DNA from: Epiperipatus broadwayi
Lineage: Eukaryota; Onychophora; Udeonychophora; Euonychophora; Peripatidae
Reading direction: 5' to 3'
DNA: 64,000 bases
NCBI GenBank assembly: GCA_028023455.1
Contig: JAQFVV010000017.1
Span: 992,001 to 1,056,000, forward strand
Every line of letters begins with the position of its first letter. Positions within the stretch are counted from its first letter, which is position 1. A program made the translations under genes and the position numbers. Shown here piece after piece: positions 47,086-58,369 of the stretch. The notes under the pieces are model-generated. The model was not told where the DNA came from. It searched no databases and worked only from the letters and a program-made list of their open reading frames with translations.

Positions 47086-48429
47086 AATCTGGAGCAAATT
47101 ACCACAAACAAAACTAATGATATAACATAAAATTGTTATGATCTAATCTGGTCACAGCCAGGATGTACTGTGAAGACCTATCATAGTAGTATGTGAAAAT
47201 ACATTAAACAAACTATAAGTATGCAATTTTATTATCCTTCAAACCTTAATTTGTGATTTTTCATTGCATGAGACCTTATGGCCAACAATGGACGAAATGG
47301 TATAATTTGTGGAACTACTAAAGATTATGAATTTTAAAATTACATATATGATTTTTAATACAAATGCTAGTCTAGGTAAGAGCTTTGCAATAATAAATAA
47401 ACATGGAATACTTGGGTTCTTTTCTATAATTTAATAAATATCAATGAGACTCTCGTTATACTGATGAATGACAATTAAAACATTAAGTAAATACATTTAA
47501 TCATGTCATTATCTGGTAAATCTGTTTATAAGTTTATAAAATCAATCAATTTTGTATCATATACTCGAATCAACTACGCAAAGCTAAAATGATGGAAAAA
47601 GTAAATGGGATTTTATTGTACCTTACACATCATAAACTACCAAGGACAAAAAGCATTCAAATGTTTTTCTCAAAATATTACTAAACTCTTATATCATGCT
47701 GACAATAGTATGTACTTCAATGTATGCTCTATTCAAGATATATGATTTCTGATTTTATGGATGACAAATAGCAACGGCACAGTAAGTTTAATTATAAATC
47801 AATATTTATTTACAATTTTTATGACTAATAAGTAATTGATGTTTAATGTAATAACTAAATACATAAATAAACAAATAAAATAAATAAATAAATTATAATT
47901 CCATTGGCTTCCTTCAATAACATATCATAGGCACAGTTTTATAAATCCTAATCATACATTATATTACAATTTGATATAATTGATGTCTTGAGGAAATTAT
48001 ACAAAAATTCAACATCAACTCATGAAATATCCAATGTGTCAGTTCCAGAACCAATAAACCTATATTGTAGACCTATAACAATGTAATAAATAATATTATA
48101 TTTGTAGGATTTAGCTACAATGCTAATGCTAAATAAAAATGAAAATTTAAACTTCAATTCAGATAAAATACTAATTAACAAACAGTTAATTATTATGAGG
48201 TAACTTAGATAGAATGTCCTGCTACACTTTATGACTTAACTTATAAATTATGCTTATAAATGGAAGAAGATGATTTTAGCAGAATAACCAAAATACTTTG
48301 CCCAAACTTATATTTATGAAGTAAAATCATATTCCTGTGGATGCATTCATCTACACATAGGAATTATATAACACTGAGTGCCTTGTGGATTTATATACCA
48401 TCATAAAGCAATAAATATAATTATACAAT

Positions 48430-48515
48430 TCTGCAGATTAACCACCAGTGCAGGAATGAGTGTAAAATACAGAAAGTGGCAATTAATTAATCTGCGGATT
48501 AACCACCAGCACAGA
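48430..48515 (+). repeat. Short direct repeat
   Basis: CTGCAGATTAACCACCAGTG and CTGCGGATTAACCACCAGCA lie about 62 bp apart. Confidence 0.7.
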
Positions 48516-51500
48516 TTAATGCCTTTTAACATTATAAAGCAATATTACTATTTACTTCACATTTAAAGTGCAAAAATCATCCTCCTCAGTTATTCTGACC
48601 ATTCAGAAAACACTAACATTTTAGCAGATGTGGGTTCTTGCTTAATAAAAAGTGTTTCATTAATCAGGACAACTAATATATTAAATTATCTTACTTAAAA
48701 TAAAAACATAGCAACAATGTAATATAAGTAACATTAGTATAGGAATAGAACTCTGGAAAGACTCGTAAGACACTTCATGAGAGGTTGACACATATCATAA
48801 ATTCATTAGTAATTTTCAAGCATTTTCGCGAGCGCTATTTACTTGAATAAGTATTTTATTCAATCCCTTTAATTTAAACCTAATAAAATATATCTCATGA
48901 ACTTCACATACAAGTTCATATAACAATAAAATTAAATTAATTCATTCTTACTTAAATACATGAATTCTAGCAGGTGTGCGAGTGACATAAATTAAATTGT
49001 ACAGCATTTTATAATAATACATATGATTCGTGAAATCCATGTAAAAATGTCTTGAACAGTAAATACACAAAGTAATAATTATAATTATAGTTGAATTCCA
49101 TAAATGTAATTCTATCTATTTGTCTTAGTTATTGTAAGCACTTTTAAATTAATGATTTTACTTGGCTCCATAAATATAAAACAATTCCAAAAACATGACA
49201 CACACAGTTTAAATGAAAATGTTCTTCATAAGTTATTAAATTCTACATTTCTATATAAAACTGTTCCAAGTTTATAACATCCAGGCTAATATTTACTTAT
49301 CCACATTTAAATTTAGGGATACTAATTAGAGCAAATAATTTAATAATTCCAAATTAACGATAAAATTAGAAAGTAGTTTTAGTTAATTATTTGAAGACTG
49401 TTTCCATTATTCAAATGGTAAACAAATTAAATAGCAAATACATTACTGGCAGTATATAGTTAAATAAATTAATCAATGCTATATTATTTTAAATTATAAA
49501 TGGAAATATTAAACCATGTTAATAACTTTAACATTTAACTTTGATTTTAAACCTCTTCTTTTTTAAAAAGAAAGTTTTCATATTTAAAAAACTTCTGTAA
49601 TTAAAACATCTATTTAGTGTTTCCAAATTGTAGAATAATAAAATATTCCAAACATACCGAGAATCTGCAATTAATTCTGCTCTTAAATTTGAAAGCTCCT
49701 ACATAAAGTGTAAATATTGGAAAATTATTAGTGACTTGATCCACTTGGCTAGCTGACCCGAACAGATTTTTAAATTTAGCACTTCATTGTATTATTAAAT
49801 ACCACCATTTTATGTTTACATTTGTAGAAAACTTTTTGGTAAATCCGTTTACTTATTAACTATTTTTAAAAATAAGCTTATCATATTTTACATACATTTT
49901 ATTCCTACACCATTTTCTTTTTTAACAGCAACCTTATCGCAGATGATCTCTTTAATCACGCTCTTTTTTTTTACATTGAAACGCATATGTAATTACTATA
50001 TTTTTATCTAATAATTAAAAATTAGTTAAACAAATGGTTTTTTAATTCAATGAAAATAATTTCTAAGACTATTTTAAACAAATAAAAATTATTATTTTCA
50101 ATCACATTTTACTAAATTGAATGTGTTGTCAATTTTTAAAAAGTTAAACATTTTGATACAAATCAGTGGATGGAAAGAAGCAATTTAAATACATTAAAAT
50201 AACACAGACAATAAGTAAAGCAAAATATTACTTATTCTCTCTAATAAATTATCTTGAATGCAAGAAAATAATCTGTTCAAAAACGCAAATCAAGGCAATC
50301 AAATCACCAAAAAGAAGACAGAAATTTTTTATACCAGTTATATCGATCTTTATATTTTATACTAAAATATAAGGTTACAATATATAATTCTATAGAGTTT
50401 TTTTACAAAATAATTTTACTCATCTCTTTATTTTTGTCTTTTCATTATCATTAAACAGTTGAAATATTATAATTATTCATTTTTATATTAAGAAAATATT
50501 CATATTAAATTAGATATATATTTTTTGGAAAAAGTAAAGTTAGTTATACTTTTGTATTACAAACCAGATAAAATTTATACACAAGATAAAATAATTATAA
50601 ATGTTTTAGTGTTCAACATATTTAGAATAAAGATGAACAAGAAAATATTATTAAAATTGAATTATTTAAATAATATTTATTATTAGAATTCAGTTAATAT
50701 TTAAAATGTTACAAACTTATTATATAGTCAGCATTAAATTTTGGCTAACTGTATTTGAATTAATTAATTAGTTTTTAATTTGTAAATAAATTGAAATGAA
50801 AGTGAAATAATATATATTTTTATACACCAAAATGTATAGAGATTAACTCATAGAATTTCTGGCAATAAAATAATCATGGAAATCATTGTTTTGTAACTAA
50901 TGAAAAGGGAGTACTTATTTTTAAATTCAGATATTAACTTGCAAATAACAATTTTAATTACCAATAGAGATAGAATCCCAATACTTTGACTTTTTAGAGT
51001 TCATTAACTAATACTTTCAAAAAGATTACATGGTGAGGCCGTACATTTTCATAAACATTAAATTACTTTGTTTAAGATTTACATTTTACTTAAATAATGG
51101 TTTTATTTAACTTTGAATACACGCACATCAAAATAAAATTAAAGAAAATATGCATTATGTAAATACTTGTAAATTAATAATTTTAATTAACAGGAAAATC
51201 TTGTTTTTATTTTGTTTTTTGATTGAATTTTTGTTTATTAAAGCAGAGAAAGCTTGAAAAAAAATTTCTAAATCAGCTGACATGAAGTTCATGTAAATAT
51301 AATACAATTTAAATAAATAATGGGTACCTTTTTCAATTCAATATAATATGTTTTATCCAATTTTATTTTCAATCATATTCAATAGAATGTCAAGTAAAAT
51401 CTGTCAAAAGCATGTTATAGATTAAATCATATTAAAAATTAATGACCATTATTATTTAAATAATACTATTTTTACATATTTTACATTGTATTTATTTTGT

Positions 51501-51559
51501 ATACATGTACATCAATTTGAACTTGAACCTGTATTAATATGACTCAAAACCCTTTTGAG

Positions 51560-51790
51560 ATATTGGCCTGCTATATTTACTACTATACACTAATTATATG
51601 TTGAATTATTTCCATCATCTAATATTGATTGTTAAATGTCTATTAAAAAATTCAACTTTATTTAAACTTTTCAAATACATTTAACTGTTAATAATAGCAC
51701 CAGGTTTGTATATAACTCAATGTTTCTATTGATGTTATTCTCTTTGTCAAGTTAGCCTGACTTATAATATTAACATGGAAATTGAACCTG
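51560..51790 (-). repeat. SINE-like repeat (family S), antisense
   Basis: The order TTTCCATCATCTAATATTG, AATACATTTAACTGTTAATA, then GTTATTCTCTTTGTCAAG is the complement of the family S body. Confidence 0.65.
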
Positions 51791-52560
51791 GACATATTAG
51801 ACTCATAAGTGTTGAATTTAAAGTGTGTTGTTACATTGGATGGAAAGTTTTCTGTCTATGGACATACCAGTATTTTTATGAAAATGTTATAATAAAGAAC
51901 TAAATTTTGAAGGTGGTGAATATATTTTTTCTAATTTTAAGAATGTTATGTGTGGTCTTTTAAATCTTCATTTTATATATATATATTCAAAGTCTATTGT
52001 TTGAAAAATATAAATAAAAAATTTTCTTAATATGTTTGCCCCCAAATAGCTTTTAATTTATTCAGTTTGTACCTTTCATTTGGGTTTAAAATTGATATTA
52101 AGCTTTGTTAATTTAACATGTAAATAAAAATCTTTTTAACTGCAAGGATGTGTTGTTTCCCAATGCTAATTTTCTTAGGATTGATATCTAACTTAACTCG
52201 AATAGAACATCACAAAACAATGTAGAACGTGGATAAATAAAATACATCTTTGCATTTATGGAGCAAATTTAATGGGTCAACTTTTAATTCACATATCCAA
52301 TTCGCAAAACATTATTTAAATTTACTGAAATATATATTCTGATAAAAGATGACTACTTTTATAAGAAATTACTTAAAGTGGAGATTTTAAAAGATTCAAA
52401 AATATGAATCAAAGATGCAAAATGTATAAATAAAATATATGGAAAAATTGTTATAAGAGAAACCTCCAAATGCATATATATTAGACAGGAAAAACTCATA
52501 CTTACAAACTACCTATAGCTATCGCTCACACATGGCCACATATATGTAAAAAAGAAAAAT

Positions 52561-52620
52561 GGTCTGTAATATATGTATTTCGTGCTGAATCAACACTCGT
52601 CAGTTGATCCAAATTACCAT
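52561..52620 (-). ncRNA. Hammerhead ribozyme, family A, intact core
   Basis: CTGACGA, stem II GTGTTG/CAGCAC (six pairs, one U-G), GAAA and stem III ATA-CA-TAT are intact. Stem I next to the core is partly lost. Confidence 0.74.
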
Positions 52621-53022
52621 CTCCCACACATGTGTAATCAGTGATCAGTTTATATTAAAATAGCAAATCTTTAAACTTTAATGAACAAGCTTCAATTTTC
52701 TCCACCCTCCTCTTCAGCCATCCATATCATTGAAAATCTGAGGATGTAACTCTCAAAACCCTTGTTGATAACATTATTATTGTTATACCCACATTGACTT
52801 CAAGTCACTCTGATCCCTCACATATAGAATCTTAATATGTCCACTTGAATACACAGAAAAGGGTTGGACAGAATACAGGCTGAATATGTAATATTTAAAT
52901 ACATGTATATTGTATTCTAATTTAATGTAATTAGGACTTGAGGTAAGACTTTCAAGTTCCCTACAACTATCCATTCCATCTTATACAACCGATACTCATG
53001 ATCGCATAATGTGAAAAAGGTA

Positions 53023-53075
53023 TATCTCCAATATATGCATTTCATGCTGTACTAGCACTTATTAGTTGATACAAA
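53023..53075 (-). ncRNA. Hammerhead ribozyme remnant, family A
   Basis: Core CTAATAA (G5 and G8 to A). Inactive. Confidence 0.6.
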
Positions 53076-53374
53076 TCATCATCTCACACATGTATATAAT
53101 CAGTGCTCAGTTTATATTAAGATAGCAAATCTTCAAACTTTAATAGACAAGCTTCAGTCTTCTTCACCCTCCAACTCTTCAACCCTCCATATCACTGAAA
53201 ATCCAAGAATATAATGCTCAAAACCCTCATTGACATCAGCAAGGGTTTTGAGCATTATATCTGGATGGCTGAAGAGTTGGAGAGTGGAGAAGTTGAAGCT
53301 TGTCCATTAAAATTTGAAGTTTTGCTATCTTAATATAAACTGAGCATTGGTTGTATATATATGTAGGAAATGGT

Positions 53375-53427
53375 GATTTGGACCAACTGATGAGTGCTTG
53401 TTGAGAACAAAATACATGTATTGGAAT
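53375..53427 (+). ncRNA. Hammerhead ribozyme remnant, family A
   Basis: CTGATGA present but stem II is disrupted and G12 is A. Inactive. Confidence 0.62.
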
Positions 53428-53574
53428 TTATCTTTTTTACATGTATGTGGTCATGTATATTGGTTGTATAAGATAAAGTAGCTGTAAGGAGCTTGAAAGT
53501 CTGAGTTTAAGTTCTGTCTAATTACATTAAAGTTAGTATAGACAAAATACATGTATTTAAATATATACATGTAA

Positions 53575-54823
53575 AGATTTTAAAAAAAACCATTTAAGTT
53601 CTCATACTAAAACATCAATTATTTCTTATGGTAACCTCTTAAATAGTATGCCATATTTTTCATTGGAAAAATATTTGGTCAGCTTCAAAATACAAATGGA
53701 AAAATAGATTGCATTAAAATCTTTTTTAGGAGAAATTAATTACAAGGTGGTATTAGTAAACCAAATAGCTTTTAATTACATACAAGTTTTTCATTTAAAA
53801 AGTCATATATAAACATGTAAATGAATATAATATGTATATATACTTTATAAGAATTGAATGTATCTTTATATAAATTTAATAATATATGGTTATACGTATA
53901 ATCCAAAACGTATAAACCATTCATACTTATTTTTGTCTCGTAATGTTGAGAAAGGACTGTTGTGAAGAAAAAAATGTTAAGAAAGGAATGTTTCATTAAA
54001 AAATAAATACAAATAAAAAAATTAATGAATGTTAAACTTAAAATTTTATATAAATAACTATTTTTGGTAGTAGAATTACAACAAATTACAAAGATCTATT
54101 AAGAAATACATTCACATTTTATTGATTAATAAATATCAATAAATTAATTAAATGTAAATGAGCCATGAATTTTTTATTTAATTGAGTATTTGTTCAGTAT
54201 TTTTTAAATATCATAAATTAGTAGTTTTTTCTTCTTTAATAAATTTAATGCGAATTTTTAATTATTTCCTATAACATTTCTCACATTTATTTAATAAGTA
54301 TGATCTAACTTTTCTTCTATTTTAATTTAATTCTTAATAAATAATATTTTAAGAATTTTAATCATGTTTTAAAGTCTAATCTTTTTTAAAGTTCTTTTTT
54401 ATCTAATTCAAAATAATATATTAATTAGTGTCTAGTTACATTAGTGAAGCTTCATGGTTCTTTATTTTAATTGAAATCCCATTCAAGTTTTTGTTACCAT
54501 TAAACATATAAAATTCTTCATTAAATATGCCAGGAAGTATATAGTAAACTGATTTACATATGTAAGGACTGTGTAATATTAAACATTCTCTTGTATTTAC
54601 AATGATCTTTTTTTGTATTTACTTATTGAATAAAATTAATGTTTAAGTACTCTTTGTTTTGTTTCTTCTTCATATTGGAATTAATCTACATAATACTATT
54701 ATCAATGGCATACTAAATCACTTAATGTTTCAAGATGTGTGTTATAGCAAATGTACCTGAATTTAAAAAAAAAAATTTCACAATAAGTTCAGACATAATT
54801 TAAATTTGAAAATTAGAATGTGT
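53575..54823. other. AT-rich intergenic DNA
   Basis: Nothing recognised. Confidence 0.4.
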
Positions 54824-54831
54824 ATATTGTT
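54824..54831 (+). repeat. Candidate target-site duplication of the RTE element, left
   Basis: ATATTGTT, repeated at 57943-57950. Confidence 0.5.
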
Positions 54832-54939
54832 ATATACAGAAAGGAGTTTGCTATTAACTGAAAGGAGACCCATTGATTCCTCTTGGGGGCCTTAAAGGAA
54901 CCGAACAGAGCAAATTCCTAATGTCCACTCCATACGTTC

Positions 54940-55791
54940 TTGTCATTGCAGCTATTATTACTATGTGATTATTCACATAGTATACGAACATGGATGGACT
55001 GCTCACCAACACAGCATGGTGAGTTTATTAGCTTTTTACCTCTGAGTTTAAGAATATTTTTTCCAATATGTACAATCATGATAGACAAAACTAAATCATG
55101 GCCCGTATTCTCAGGAGGTTGTAAAGTCACCAACCAAGGCAGCGGTTGGTGGCCAAAGGCGGAGGGTGCTAAGAATCCCCTAATTGTGGACTCAGGCTGT
55201 CATTTGATGATGACTTTTTATTTAGGTACTTACAACTGCAGATCACTTTCAAGTGAAGGAAGATTGCAAGAGTTAGAAGAACTGTCTTATATTAAGTGGG
55301 ACATTATTGGACTTTGTGAAGTTAGAAGGAAAGGTGAAGAAACAATTGATTTAAAAAATGGACATATACTCTACTATAAAGGCACAAATATTGGAAATAC
55401 AAGTGGAATAGGATTCATTATAAATAAAAAATGGAAGAATAACATTGTGGAGATTGATGGTGTATCAGACAGAGTGGCAAGATTAGTTTTACAACTTAAT
55501 AGCAGATACCAAATGCAAATAATTCAGGTTTATGCCCCAACAAGTTCTCATAGTGATGAAGTAGTAGAAGATTTTTATATGGATGTACAAAAGGCTTTTG
55601 ATCAGAGTAAACAACATTTTAAAATTGTTATGGGAGACTTTAATGCTAGAATTGGTAAACAAATGAAAGATGAAAATGCTGTAGGTAATTTTGGTTATGG
55701 TAAAAGAAATGAGAGAGGACACAGACTTGTGGAGTTTGCAGAAAAAGAAAAACTTTATATTATGAATTATTTTTTTGAAAAAAAATGTTAA
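54940..55791 (+). pseudogene. RTE endonuclease domain (broken ORF)
   Basis: The frame of 283 codons holds the APE endonuclease: TYNCRS (residues 97-102), LCEVR with the catalytic Glu (125-129), VYAPT (197-201) and GDFNA (232-236). The first 90 or so residues are leader with no known domain; the real start may lie closer to the endonuclease. It ends at a stop just after a run of eight T and eight A, a likely slippage-type frameshift. The enzyme nicks target DNA to prime reverse transcription. Confidence 0.85.
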
Positions 55792-55797
55792 AAGGAT

Positions 55798-56121
55798 ATG
55801 GAATGGAAGCATCCAAATGAAGGTACAGCAGAATTGGATTATATTTTGACTAACAGAAAATACATATTTCAAGATAGTAATGTTCTTAATAAATTTAACA
55901 CAGGAAGTGATCATCGATTAGTAAGGTGTAAAATACATGTTAATGCAAAACTAGAGAGACAAAAATTAAGAAAAACAATATTTACAGTTGATAATCCTAA
56001 TCTTCAGAAACATTCTAATGAATTTAAATTAGAACTTACAAATCGATTTCAAGTATTAGTAGATTTTGAACATGATTCAGATTTGAATGACATTAATAGG
56101 AAAATAAGTGATACACTTTAA
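55798..56121 (+). pseudogene. RTE endonuclease C-terminal piece
   Basis: It continues the endonuclease: LDYILTNRKY (residues 13-22), then GSDHR with the catalytic His (36-40). Ends in TAA at 56119-56121, inside what should be the linker. Confidence 0.82.
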
Positions 56122-56266
56122 AAAACTGCAACAAAGATTGCTGGTAGAAAAAAGCAGGATTTGACCAATAAAATTTCTACTGAGATTAGAGAATTTATGA
56201 AGTAAAGAAGAATTATGAGGATATAATGATGCATTAAAAAAGATTGAATATCTCGAATTTTGTAAA

Positions 56267-56725
56267 ATGGTGTGGAAAAGAGTTGAAAATGATATAAGAA
56301 ATTATAATTGTGAACTAGAAAGGAAAGCTGTAGAAGAGAATAAAAGTCTAAAGAATGTAAAACATTTTGGTATTGGTAGAAAATGTATATCTGCAATAAG
56401 GAAAAAAGACGAAACTATTACTAAAAAGAGAGATGACATCATGAAATGTGTGGAAGACTTCTATCAAGAATTATATAGTAATAAAGAACAAGTGCCTCCT
56501 ATACCTATTATATCTTCCAAATTTCCCAGAATTTTGAATGAGAAAGTGAGACATGCAATTAAATTTATGAAGAAAGAGAAGGCTCCAGGTAATGATATAA
56601 TTATCATTGATATATTAAAAGAAGCAGGTGAAGAAATAGAAATTTTTTTAGTAAAGTTATATACCAAATGTCTAAATGATAAAGATGTACCAGGTGATTG
56701 GAAGAATGCAGTATTAATATTTTAA
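56267..56725 (+). pseudogene. RTE linker and start of reverse transcriptase
   Basis: The charged linker leads to KEKAPGND (residues 103-110), the RT motif that usually reads K-x-x-A-x-G-x-D. Stops at 56725 just before NYRPISLL, which continues after the stop without any frame change that would rescue it. Confidence 0.8.
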
Positions 56726-57473
56726 AAAGGTGATAAAGAAGATATTAGAAATTACAGACCTATCAGTCTTTTATCAGTTTTATACAAAATTTTTACTAAG
56801 ATAATTACAACTCATCTACAGAAAACACTGTATTTCCACCAACCAAGAGAACAAGCTGGATTTAAAAGTGGTTTTAGTACAGTAGATCATATCCAGGTAT
56901 TGAGAGAAATTATAGAAAGGACATGAATATGAGTTGCCATTATGCTTAGGATTTGTAGACTATGAAAATGCATTTGATTCTATAAACATTTCTTCAGTGA
57001 TTAAAGAATTGGATCATCAAGGTGTAGATCCAGGATATTGTCATATGTTAAAGAATATATAATGGAAGTAGGAAAATCAACATTGAAAAGGGTGACTCCA
57101 TATCTCCAAAACTTTTTACAGCAGTGCTGCAAGAAGTATTTTGTGGATTAAAATGGGAAGCTAAAGGAGTGAAAGTAAATGGAGATTATTTAAGTCATTT
57201 AGATTTTGCAGATGATGTAGTTTTTGCAAATAATCCTTTAGAGCTACAGGAAATGTTGCAGAGATTATCAGATGAAAGTAGGACTAACGATAAATGTTAA
57301 AAAGACTAAAGTAATGTTTAATAGATTTTCTCAAAATAAAGATTGATTATGATGAGTTAGAAGAAGTTAACAGTTACAAATACCTTGGTCAGATTATTAA
57401 TACAGATGGAAATATAATAGATGAAATTAATCATAGAATTAAACTTGGTTGGAGTGCTTTTGGTAGAAATGAC
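56726..57473 (+). pseudogene. RTE reverse-transcriptase core (frameshifted)
   Basis: Across shifting frames: NYRPISLLSVLYKIFTKIIT, QAGFKSGFSTVDHI, FVDYENAFDSI (motif A Asp) and DFADDVVFAN at 57202-57231 (motif C with both Asp). The usual PQG-type motif B reads LQEVF. Several indels. Confidence 0.8.
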
Positions 57474-57942
57474 TTGATACTAAAAGGAAATATGCCTATG
57501 TGTTTGAAAAGGAAGGTTTTTAATAAATGTGTTTTCCCAGTTCTTACTTATGGATCTGAGGCTTGGACTCTTAATAGAAGAGCAATACAGAGACTTTGGA
57601 CCACTCAAAGAAGTATGGAGAGATGCATGTTGGGAGTAACAAAAAGGGATCGAAAACGCAATGTATGGGTAAAGGAACAAACAGGTGTTACTGACCTCAT
57701 TGAAAAAATTAAAAGACTAAAGTGGAGTTGGGCTGGACATATTGTTAGAAGAGATGATAATAGATGGACAATTGAAATTTTAAAATGGATTCCAAGAGAT
57801 TGTAAAAGACCCAGAAAAAGAGCACATGTGAGATGGATGGATGAAATAAAGTGTGCAGGGTTGATGTGGAGAAGAGAAGCTAAAGATAGTTTGAACTTGG
57901 AGAGACCTTCATCCTGCAGTGGATTGATAATCATTGATGATG
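57474..57942 (+). pseudogene. RTE C-terminal domain
   Basis: It contains VLTYGSEAWTL, LIEKIKRLKWSWAGHIVRR and RWMDEIK, the typical tail of RTE reverse transcriptases. The open frame runs past the element into flanking DNA to 58091, which is accidental read-through. Confidence 0.85.
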
Positions 57943-57950
57943 ATATTGTT
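57943..57950 (+). repeat. Candidate target-site duplication of the RTE element, right
   Basis: ATATTGTT, directly after the TGATGATG end and 10 bp before the proposed exon acceptor. Confidence 0.5.
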
Positions 57951-57960
57951 CTACATATAG

Positions 57961-58123
57961 CTGTGTGGATACGGTACATAAAAGAGTTAGAAATAAATAT
58001 CTTAGTTCTGCTTTATATCATGAAAAGGATACAGTCCATACTATTAATTTTGGTGAAGCTAAGGTTGTCTTCTTTGAGAGAAATGAAATAAAAGAATTAA
58101 AGAATATTATTAAAAATTTATGA
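57961..58123 (+). CDS. Candidate terminal exon of an unidentified gene
   Basis: An acceptor-like TACATATAG ends at 57960. The frame opens after one shared base, reading CVDTVHKRVRNKYLSSALYH, then TINFGEAKVVFFERNEIKEL, and stops at TGA 58121-58123: 53 full codons plus stop. An AATAAA lies 237 nt later. The peptide is well mixed and charged, unlike random AT-rich translation. I do not recognise the family. The RTE insertion ends 10-18 bp upstream of the proposed acceptor; with the element removed the site reads TTGTT then CTACATATAG. It could instead be debris of another repeat. No partner exon was found upstream. Confidence 0.35.
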
Positions 58124-58359
58124 TTCTAAAGCAATTAACTTATTTAAAAGTTATTTTAATATTAAGGATGTATGGGAAGTAAATGGAATTGTGGATAATG
58201 TTTAGTATAAATATGTTATTTTGTAGTTCTTCACACTTGAGAAGTCTGCTTGTAGCAGTAAAACCATTGGTAGTGTTTTAGAATTTACTTTCTTGGCTAG
58301 TCTGGTTGAATTGTGAATTTGGAGTAATTTTGATTATATGTACATATGATAATGTTAAT

Positions 58360-58365
58360 AATAAA
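58360..58365 (+). promoter_or_regulatory. Candidate poly(A) signal after the unidentified terminal exon
   Basis: This AATAAA is followed by a GTTTTATT stretch, 237 nt beyond the candidate stop at 58123. The spacing suits a short 3' UTR. Confidence 0.3.
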
Positions 58366-58369
58366 GTTT

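Larger units (their letters stand above)
44896..51555. other. Long AT-rich intergenic stretch
   Basis: No gene recognised. It holds a decayed short-period repeat at 46918-47085 and a 62-bp direct repeat near 48430-48515; otherwise nothing. Confidence 0.4.
52485..53570. repeat. Family A array: two antisense units then one sense unit
   Basis: Antisense ribozyme regions start at 52561 and 53023 (462-bp period); the orientation flips near 53228 in the block around AAAACCCTCATTGACATC, and a sense unit runs to 53570. It repeats the antisense-left, sense-right topology of the B and C elements. No clear target duplication found. Confidence 0.82.
54832..57942 (+). mobile_element. Near-full-length RTE-type LINE
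   Basis: This is the best preserved of seven RTE copies. Order: 5' leader, APE-type endonuclease, linker, reverse transcriptase, RTE-style terminal domain, and a 3' end in TGATGATGA. No separate ORF1 or long 3' UTR is seen, as usual for RTE. The single ancestral frame is now split by at least four shifts or stops, so it cannot make a full protein. Flanked by the 8-bp repeat ATATTGTT. Confidence 0.88.

Noticed and set aside
55489-55914. Long minus-strand open frame opposite the RTE endonuclease
   Set aside because: It is the complement of a coding region with clear endonuclease motifs on the + strand; its translation is rich in Phe, Ile and Lys with no motif.
57943-58091. Extension of the RTE protein beyond the GAT repeats
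   Set aside because: The element ends at 57942 by comparison with four other 3' ends; the open frame beyond it is read-through into flanking DNA.
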